A stretch of 20,530 nt of DNA from CAYTTA01 sp964440655 (GTDB lineage Bacteria > Bacteroidota > Rhodothermia > Balneolales > Balneolaceae), in assembly GCA_964440655.1 (NCBI GenBank), contig CAYTTA010000045.1:1-20530 (forward strand), given 5' to 3'. A program made the translations under genes and the position numbers. Positions 15,265 through 20,530 of this stretch are shown here, piece by piece. The notes below the pieces were generated by a model. It worked only from the letters and a program-made list of their open reading frames with translations, was not told where the DNA came from and made no database searches. Positions within the stretch are counted from its first letter, which is position 1. Every line of letters starts with the position of its first letter.

Positions 15265-15846
15265 TTACGATCCGTGACGGATGTTGGCATGTCGGGCCAG
15301 ATACTCCCGGATGAATCGGGATGCCTCGTAGAACTGTGATTTCACCGTGTTGATACTGATTCCCAGCTTCTCGGCAATCTCCGGATTGGTGAGCCCGCCG
15401 GATGTTTTCAGCTCGAAAATCTCTCGTTTTCCAGGCGGAAGTTCCGCCAGTCCCTCGTTCAGGATCCGCTGGTATTCTGAATAGAGGATCACCTCTTCCG
15501 TCTCGTTGCGTGGCATCACTCTCTGCTGCTCAAGCTGGACTTTCTTGAGGATCCGGCGGTGATCATTCCGGATCATGTTCAGGATATGATTGCGGGCCGT
15601 TGTAAAGAGAAAGCCGCGGACGCTGGACTCGATCTTCTGCCGGTTCTCCCAGAGCTTGATGAAGGCGGCCTGCACGGCATCCTGAGCCAGTTCCCTGCTC
15701 TTGAGATATTTGATCGCAAAACTGAAGAGCCTCTTGTGGTATAGGTGGTAGATCTCCACGAAGGCCTGCTCCTGACCCTCTTTCAGCCGCTGCAAGAGAT
15801 CTTTATCCTCCGGTTCGGGCATGGGTCTGTGGAGATTGAATGACAT
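15265..15846 (-). CDS. RNA polymerase ECF sigma factor (sigma-70 family, FecI-like, Bacteroidota type)
   Basis: The 193-residue product has region 2 at about 28-98 (AFVEIYHLYHKRLFSFAIKY, AQDAVQAAFIKLWENR, VRGFLFTTARNHILNMIR) and region 4 at about 124-176 (ELPPGKREIFELKTSGGLTN, with helix-turn-helix NPEIAEKLGISINTVKSQ). There is no region 1 or 3, so it is an ECF sigma factor. It should direct transcription of the adjacent susC-susD genes under control of FecR. It starts only seven bases after the gntP stop, which couples it to the transporter gene upstream. A second Met (residue 9) is possible but the first ATG is kept. Confidence 0.95.
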   Translation of the reverse strand: MSFNLHRPMPEPEDKDLLQRLKEGQEQAFVEIYHLYHKRLFSFAIKYLKSRELAQDAVQAAFIKLWENRQKIESSVRGFLFTTARNHILNMIRNDHRRILKKVQLEQQRVMPRNETEEVILYSEYQRILNEGLAELPPGKREIFELKTSGGLTNPEIAEKLGISINTVKSQFYEASRFIREYLARHANIRHGS

Positions 15847-15853
15847 TGGATCG

Positions 15854-17290
15854 TCAGACCAGAATCCAGGCCATCAGCTGTATCACTGCCAGAGCGGTCA
15901 GCCCCATCCAGAGAGTGGCCAGGGTATGGGTTCGGAGGGCGGTTTTCAGATCCATGTCGGAGAATCGGGAAACCACCCAGAAGAAACTGTCATTGACATG
16001 GGATACGGTCAGTGAGCCGGCACAAACAGCCAGCACGACGAGTGCCGTTCCGGTTTGAGTATTAAAACCCATCGGGATGACAAGCGGAGCCACAATGGCC
16101 GATGCGGTGATGATCGCCACGGTGGATGAACCCTGGGCGGTCTTCAGAAAAGCCGAAATCAGGAATGGAACGAGAATCCCCAATCCGCCAATCATGGCAA
16201 ACCGGGCGGAGAGATCGCTCAGCTCCGTCATCCGGAGCACTTCTCCGAAAGCCCCGCCGGCGCCGGTTATCAGGATGATCGACCCCGCTTTGGCCAGGCC
16301 CTCCTCCAGCCACTCTCCCCGGATCCGGTTGCCGGAATTCACAAGGCCGAAGGAGAGAAAGACTCCGACCGTAAGGGCCACCACCGGATTGCCCAGAAAG
16401 GAGAGCGCCTGCTTTATGGTTCCCTCACCAAGGGGGGAGGTTGGATACTCTGCCACCGACCGCACCGCGATGAGCAGGATCGGGACCAGAATGGGAAGAA
16501 GCGAATTCCAGAAGCCGGGCGTTGAACGGGCGGGGTTAACGGCATCAACCAAATCAGCCTCATCCATCCCCTGCCCGGCCACGCCTGCATCCGCCGGAAC
16601 GGGACCGGACATCCCGCCATCCGCAACGGCATCCCCCACAGCCTCACCTGCCATGACCGCCTCTGTGGAAACAGCTGGCTCTCCCTCATGGCGGCGGCCG
16701 ATCCGGATGGCCCAGATCAGCCCGACGGCAGCGACGGGTATGGATACGACAAGCCCCATCATCATCACCCAGCCGATATCGGCACCCAGTGTGACCGCGG
16801 CAGCGAGCGGTCCCGGAGTGGGAGGGACAAAAACATGGGTGGTGTAAAGACCGGTGGCCAGTGCGATCGCCAGCGTTACCAGCGGGATTCCCGTCCGCCC
16901 GGCGATCGCCCTTTTCAATGAAGAGAGTACAATGAAGCCCGAATCACAAAAAACAGGGATCGAGACAACAAACCCGGTGATGCTCATCGAAAGGGGGGCC
17001 CTCTTCTCTCCGGTTCCCTGAAGAATATGGCTGGCCAGAACCATCGCACCGCCGCTCCGGTCCAGATACTCCCCGATCAGGGCCCCGATCGCGATGACGA
17101 TTCCGATGCTGCCGAGCGTGGAGCCGAACCCTCCGGAGATGGAGGAGAGAATGGTATCTCCTTCAAGGCCTGCCAGGAAACCCATGGCGATCGCCCCCAC
17201 CAGGAGTGCGAGAAAGGGGTGCATCTTCCATCGGACCGTCGAGAGGACGATGAAGAGCACAACCAGAAGAAGCCACAGAAATAGGATCAT
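15854..17290 (-). CDS. GntP-family sugar-acid:H+ symporter
   Basis: This 478-residue polytopic inner-membrane permease belongs to the GntP family, which imports gluconate and related hydroxy-acids with protons. Family landmarks are the N-terminal helix pair ending KMHPFLALLVGAI, IPVFCDSGFIVLSSL (111-125), TGLYTTHVFVPPTPGPLAAA, KTAQGSSTVAIITASAI (373-389), and SLTVSHVNDSFFWVVSRF. A hydrophilic Gly/Ala/Asp-rich loop at about 200-258 seems longer than usual and is probably cytoplasmic. The gene lies 16 bp after the PQQ dehydrogenase gene and 7 bp before the sigma gene. This suggests it imports the acid product of the periplasmic enzymes. The substrate (aldonate, D-glycerate or another hydroxy-acid) cannot be told from sequence. 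Confidence 0.93.
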   Translation of the reverse strand: MILFLWLLLVVLFIVLSTVRWKMHPFLALLVGAIAMGFLAGLEGDTILSSISGGFGSTLGSIGIVIAIGALIGEYLDRSGGAMVLASHILQGTGEKRAPLSMSITGFVVSIPVFCDSGFIVLSSLKRAIAGRTGIPLVTLAIALATGLYTTHVFVPPTPGPLAAAVTLGADIGWVMMMGLVVSIPVAAVGLIWAIRIGRRHEGEPAVSTEAVMAGEAVGDAVADGGMSGPVPADAGVAGQGMDEADLVDAVNPARSTPGFWNSLLPILVPILLIAVRSVAEYPTSPLGEGTIKQALSFLGNPVVALTVGVFLSFGLVNSGNRIRGEWLEEGLAKAGSIILITGAGGAFGEVLRMTELSDLSARFAMIGGLGILVPFLISAFLKTAQGSSTVAIITASAIVAPLVIPMGFNTQTGTALVVLAVCAGSLTVSHVNDSFFWVVSRFSDMDLKTALRTHTLATLWMGLTALAVIQLMAWILV

Positions 17291-17306
17291 GGTTCAGGGC
17301 AGACAT

Positions 17307-19256
17307 CTACTCAAACAGAAAGGTCCCGTAGCGGCGGATCTCATGATAACTGCGTTCAATCGGCTGCCATGCAAAATGGGTCGCTCCGTCGTCATAGTCA
17401 ATCCGGTACATGTTTGCCCTCCAGCGGCTCTCCGGCTCCGGCGGTACATGGTTGAACGGCCGCAGCAGGCGCCACGGGATGAAAAATTCCGCTCTCCACC
17501 CTTTGATTTCCGCCCCGCTCTCTTTCACCCCGCCCCGGACGGAGGTTTCATGACGGGTCTGCCGGTTGCTCTTGTAATAGTTGAACGGGATCCAGGAACC
17601 GCCTCCCCGCTCCGGCAGCCAGAGAATCAGTTCATAGTTCAGCGGGGAGAGCTCGTACTCGAAGTAGTCGCCCGACTCCTCATCCGGCCAGAAAAAGACC
17701 TCCACCACATCCTCATTCCAGATCTCCCGGAAATCTCCCTCCAGTGAAGCAGTCAGGAGCCGGTCGGAGTTGTCAAACAGAAAATAGATTCCCGCCCCGG
17801 AGTAGAGCACCTTGACGCGAGAAGTAAGCCCCTGGCTCTTGTAGCGGTTGTCCAGCTGGGTGAGCTCCACCCATTCGGTCAGATTCCAGTTGGGATTCTC
17901 TCCGGTACCGGTAACCTCGAAATCCTCTGTCCGGCGGATGGTCAGGAGGGCATCCCGACCCGCGGGCGGCCCATCGTCGGAAGGAACCAGGCGCGCGAGC
18001 AGTCCGGTGTCTTCGGTCACAAAATAGATCAGCCCGTCCGGTGCGGTTTTCACGCTTCGGACCCGGCCGACATTCTCCGCCAGGGGTTCGTCTCCCGCCA
18101 CCCTGCCGTTCCTCAGGATCGTGCGGTTGAGCAGCCGGAACTTCAGGGATCCCGAAATGAGATCACCCTCCCACTCCGGGTAGCGGCCACCTGTCACAAA
18201 GGTCATCCCTGAAGGAGCGATTGACGGGGTCCAGTGATGGATCGGCGGCTCGGTCCCATCCAGGAGGGTGTCCGGGGAGATGATCGAGTCGTCGTAGTTG
18301 AGGCTGTAGGTTGCCAGCGGCCATCCGAAATTCAGACCGGGCTTCAGGATGTTGATCTCGTCCCCGCCCTTGGCGCCGTGTTCATGCGTCCAGAGTTCTC
18401 CCGTGTCCGGATGAAGAGCCACGCCCTGGTGCTGCCGATGGCCGTAGGTAAAGACTTCGGAAAGAATTTCCGGATGATCCACAAAGGGATTGTCCGGCGG
18501 AACGGAGCCGTCCTCTCTCAGGCGGAGTGTGGTGCCCGAAGTGTTGCCCGGCTCCTGCGGGGTGGGGTCGCCGTCCCTCTGACCGACCAGAAAATAGAGC
18601 GAACCGTCCGGATCGAAAGCGATCCGGCTCCCGAACCAGCCCGGACTCTCCCTGAACGGCCCGGTGAAATAGAGAATCTCCTCCTCCACAAGCCGGTCCC
18701 CCTCCAGCCGCGCACGGGTCAGGATGGAGTAGAATGGTGTCCGTCCTTCCAGACGGGCCTCATCCATCGTCCCGCCGAACTCCCCATTCCGGATGCGCTC
18801 CAGAACCCGGCGAACTTCGTTCCGCTCTTCCATCCGCTTCACGGCACCGGCCATTTCGGATGCATCCATCGTACGGTACCAGGAGAGATAGACCCAGCCG
18901 TTGGATTCAAATCCCGGGTGAAGGGCCACATCCCTCAGGCCTTCCCGGACCTCTTCATTGATCGGCTCCGGCAGAAGCTTCCCCTCTTTCACCAAACGCA
19001 CTTTTCCGTCGCGCTCGGTGATCAGGACCCTCCCGTCCGGCAGAAATTCCAGCCCCCATGGCTGTTCCAGATCGGTCACAAGGGTATCGACCATGAAGGC
19101 CAGATCTCTGGAACGGATCGCCTCTCCCTCTTGCGGAAGGGGAAAGTAGGCACTTTCTCCTGCTTCCGTAGTACAACCGGCCACTCCAAGGCCGGATACC
19201 GCCAGCCCGATCAGAAGAAAAAGGCTGGGGCAGTGATCGGTAACCGGCCTGATCAT
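17307..19256 (-). CDS. PQQ-type sugar dehydrogenase lipoprotein fused to a C-terminal CBM9-like domain
   Basis: The start at 19256 overlaps the upstream stop as ATGA and gives a lipoprotein signal ending in VAGC (Cys28); a start at 19304 would lack one. Residues about 52-430 form a soluble glucose/aldose dehydrogenase (YliI/sGDH) six-bladed propeller: QPWGLEFLPDGRVLITERDG, ALHPGFESNGWVYLSW, RIAFDPDGSLYF, DNPF, YGHRQHQG, HEHGAKGGDEIN and NFGWPLATYSLNYD. A charged helical insert occupies about 128-172. Residues about 434-649 resemble a CBM9-like carbohydrate-binding sandwich (REIWNEDVVEVFFWPDE, WRAEFFIPWRLL). Where relatives have the catalytic His (H-x-x-G-R) this protein has W207, and the RNPQG motif reads RQHQG. 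PQQ chemistry is therefore uncertain, while R274 and K372 are kept. It follows the amidohydrolase and precedes gntP by 16 bp. Confidence 0.88.
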   Translation of the reverse strand: MIRPVTDHCPSLFLLIGLAVSGLGVAGCTTEAGESAYFPLPQEGEAIRSRDLAFMVDTLVTDLEQPWGLEFLPDGRVLITERDGKVRLVKEGKLLPEPINEEVREGLRDVALHPGFESNGWVYLSWYRTMDASEMAGAVKRMEERNEVRRVLERIRNGEFGGTMDEARLEGRTPFYSILTRARLEGDRLVEEEILYFTGPFRESPGWFGSRIAFDPDGSLYFLVGQRDGDPTPQEPGNTSGTTLRLREDGSVPPDNPFVDHPEILSEVFTYGHRQHQGVALHPDTGELWTHEHGAKGGDEINILKPGLNFGWPLATYSLNYDDSIISPDTLLDGTEPPIHHWTPSIAPSGMTFVTGGRYPEWEGDLISGSLKFRLLNRTILRNGRVAGDEPLAENVGRVRSVKTAPDGLIYFVTEDTGLLARLVPSDDGPPAGRDALLTIRRTEDFEVTGTGENPNWNLTEWVELTQLDNRYKSQGLTSRVKVLYSGAGIYFLFDNSDRLLTASLEGDFREIWNEDVVEVFFWPDEESGDYFEYELSPLNYELILWLPERGGGSWIPFNYYKSNRQTRHETSVRGGVKESGAEIKGWRAEFFIPWRLLRPFNHVPPEPESRWRANMYRIDYDDGATHFAWQPIERSYHEIRRYGTFLFE

Positions 19257-20530
19257 TGAAGCTCTTCCTGCCATCCGGGCATGCTCAGTCCGTTCAGATC
19301 CCATACGACCCGCCCTGCCCGGATTGTAAGTTCCGTCTCCAGCTTCCGGGTGCCCTCAATCCGGGTCCGGCGAACATCGGAGAATCCGAAGTTCCCTTCC
19401 CTGAGCCGGAAGACCGCAATGTCGGCTTCGGCGCCGGGACTCAGGGTTCCCAGATCTGTCCGCTGGATCACCTGCGCCGGCTTCCAGGTGGAGGCCTCGA
19501 TCACCTCGTTGAGGGTCATCCCCATGTTCATGAATTTGGAGACCAGGTTGGCCATATCCTTCATGCCGCTGTTCATGCTGTGGATATGTAGATCGGAGCT
19601 GATCACATCCGGCTTGAAGCCCTGTTCGATCGCCGGTACAGCCTGTCGGAAGGAGAGCGCACCCCCTCCGTGCCCCACATCAAAGATGATCCCTCTCTCC
19701 TTCGCCGTGAAGATGAAGGGCTTGACCTTCAGATTCTCATCGACCACTGTCTCCCGGCCTCTTGTCTGATAGGAGTAGGTGTGGGTGAAGATGTCGCCCG
19801 GCCGGAGATGCTCCAGAAAAAGCTCCTCCAGGGAGTTGGGCGGATTGGGCGGAATGGTCCCGCCAAAATCGACCATCACCGGCACCCCCGCAAGCTCCCC
19901 TGCCTCCACGGCGATGTCCACCTGCGTGAAATCCCCCCAGTAGTGTGGCGCCTTGATCCCCACGATGAGATCGGGATACTGTCGCGTGATCATGTAGGCG
20001 GTCATGACCGGATTCATGTCATCCAGATTCTGCTCCTCATACCGGCTGGTCATCCCGACACCAACGATGTTGAGGAAGGTAAGGACCCTTGTCTGGGCGC
20101 GGTCGATCGCATTGGCCTTGAAGTGTTCGAAGCTCTTCCAGCCGGAGGAACCGGCATCCACAACCGTGGTCACTCCCGCACGGAAGGAGAATGCGTCGGC
20201 GGGGACACTGATGTAACTGTCCGCCTGCAACTTGTCCGTTGTGCCGAAGTAGACATGTGTGTGGAGGTCTATCAGCCCGGGAGTCACATAGAGGCCGCTC
20301 ACATCGATCACCCGCCGTGCATTCCGGGAAGAGATATTAGGGGCCACCTCGACGATGCGGTCCCCCGCAATGGCGACATCCATCACTCGGTCGATGCCGT
20401 TCGCGGGGTCGATGACATGCCCGCCTTTGAGCAGGATGTCGATCTCGCCGGACTGCCGGCCCTGTGCTGCGGGTGATGCGACAAGCAGGAGGATGAGCAG
20501 AAGAGGAGAGAGAAGTGCAGGCAGTTTCAT
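19253..20530 (-). CDS. Secreted amidohydrolase/deacetylase-family metallohydrolase
   Basis: The 425-residue protein has a cleavable signal peptide (MKLPALLSPLLLILLLVASP) and the two-part amidohydrolase architecture: a small beta-sandwich at both ends and a TIM barrel. Metal-site residues are visible: H90 and H92 (LIDLHTH), K193 (VGIKAPHYWG, the expected carboxylated Lys), H250 (IFTHTYS) and D313 (SSDLHIHSMNSG). It is closest to the dihydroorotase-like deacetylase group (Atu3266/EF0837 type), some members of which hydrolyse N- or O-acyl compounds. The usual barrel-strand-5 His is Asp here (PVMVDFGG, D221), as I recall for secreted members of the subfamily. Its stop overlaps the next start by ATGA. 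The ATG lies exactly at the window edge, so any upstream gene or promoter is out of view. Confidence 0.9.
   Translation of the reverse strand: MKLPALLSPLLLILLLVASPAAQGRQSGEIDILLKGGHVIDPANGIDRVMDVAIAGDRIVEVAPNISSRNARRVIDVSGLYVTPGLIDLHTHVYFGTTDKLQADSYISVPADAFSFRAGVTTVVDAGSSGWKSFEHFKANAIDRAQTRVLTFLNIVGVGMTSRYEEQNLDDMNPVMTAYMITRQYPDLIVGIKAPHYWGDFTQVDIAVEAGELAGVPVMVDFGGTIPPNPPNSLEELFLEHLRPGDIFTHTYSYQTRGRETVVDENLKVKPFIFTAKERGIIFDVGHGGGALSFRQAVPAIEQGFKPDVISSDLHIHSMNSGMKDMANLVSKFMNMGMTLNEVIEASTWKPAQVIQRTDLGTLSPGAEADIAVFRLREGNFGFSDVRRTRIEGTRKLETELTIRAGRVVWDLNGLSMPGWQEELQ

Noticed and set aside
18234..19259. A 341-codon open frame on the plus strand, opposite the dehydrogenase gene
   Set aside because: Antisense to a well-supported gene; His-, Pro- and Arg-rich translation without motifs; no start signal.
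19257..19304. A 16-codon N-terminal extension of the dehydrogenase
   Set aside because: It is hydrophilic and would block the lipoprotein signal. The ATGA overlap at 19253-19256 gives a better start.

Overview
The window reads as a chromosomal segment of a Gram-negative bacterium of the Bacteroidota/FCB group. The evidence is a SusC/SusD pair, a FecR anti-sigma factor with a Bacteroidota-type ECF sigma factor, several lipoproteins with Bacteroidota-like signal peptides, and few strong Shine-Dalgarno sequences. Base composition is clearly above 50% GC and Arg codons are often CGG/CGC. That would fit a higher-GC lineage such as Balneolota or Rhodothermota better than Bacteroides, but this placement is an inference. 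I see no rRNA, tRNA, CRISPR array, phage or insertion sequence.

Left part (1-4825). An efflux module runs on the minus strand: a lipoprotein membrane-fusion adaptor followed by an AcrB/SwrC-type RND pump. No TolC-type outer-membrane channel is in view. A 9-bp tandem repeat lies across the pump's stop codon.

Middle part (4826-8660). Two plus-strand genes encode a YdjM-type membrane metal-dependent hydrolase and a membrane-anchored thioredoxin-fold protein. They converge on two minus-strand genes encoding a lipoprotein endonuclease/exonuclease/phosphatase-fold enzyme and a secreted DUF1080 (3-keto-disaccharide hydrolase family) protein.

The 8628-8991 stretch has no gene. It holds a strong intrinsic terminator (minus strand, 8813-8862), a perfect 8-bp inverted repeat (8879-8897) and a 10-bp palindrome (8718-8727).

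Right part (8992-20530). Seven minus-strand genes are closely packed: secreted amidohydrolase/deacetylase, lipoprotein PQQ-type sugar dehydrogenase fused to a CBM9-like domain, GntP-family sugar-acid transporter, ECF sigma factor, FecR, SusC with an STN signalling domain, and SusD. The first two overlap by ATGA and the remaining gaps are 16, 7, 86, 34 and 33 bp. No terminator is evident until the one after susD. The proposed reading is a self-regulated uptake and oxidation locus. SusCD would import a ligand across the outer membrane, and occupancy of SusC would be signalled through its STN domain to FecR and the sigma factor. The periplasmic deacylase and dehydrogenase would process the substrate and GntP would carry an acid product inward. 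No glycoside hydrolase, sulfatase or peptidase accompanies the pair, so this is not an ordinary polysaccharide-utilisation locus. The substrate cannot be named from the sequence. The dehydrogenase also appears to lack the family's catalytic histidine, which makes its role the main open question of the window.
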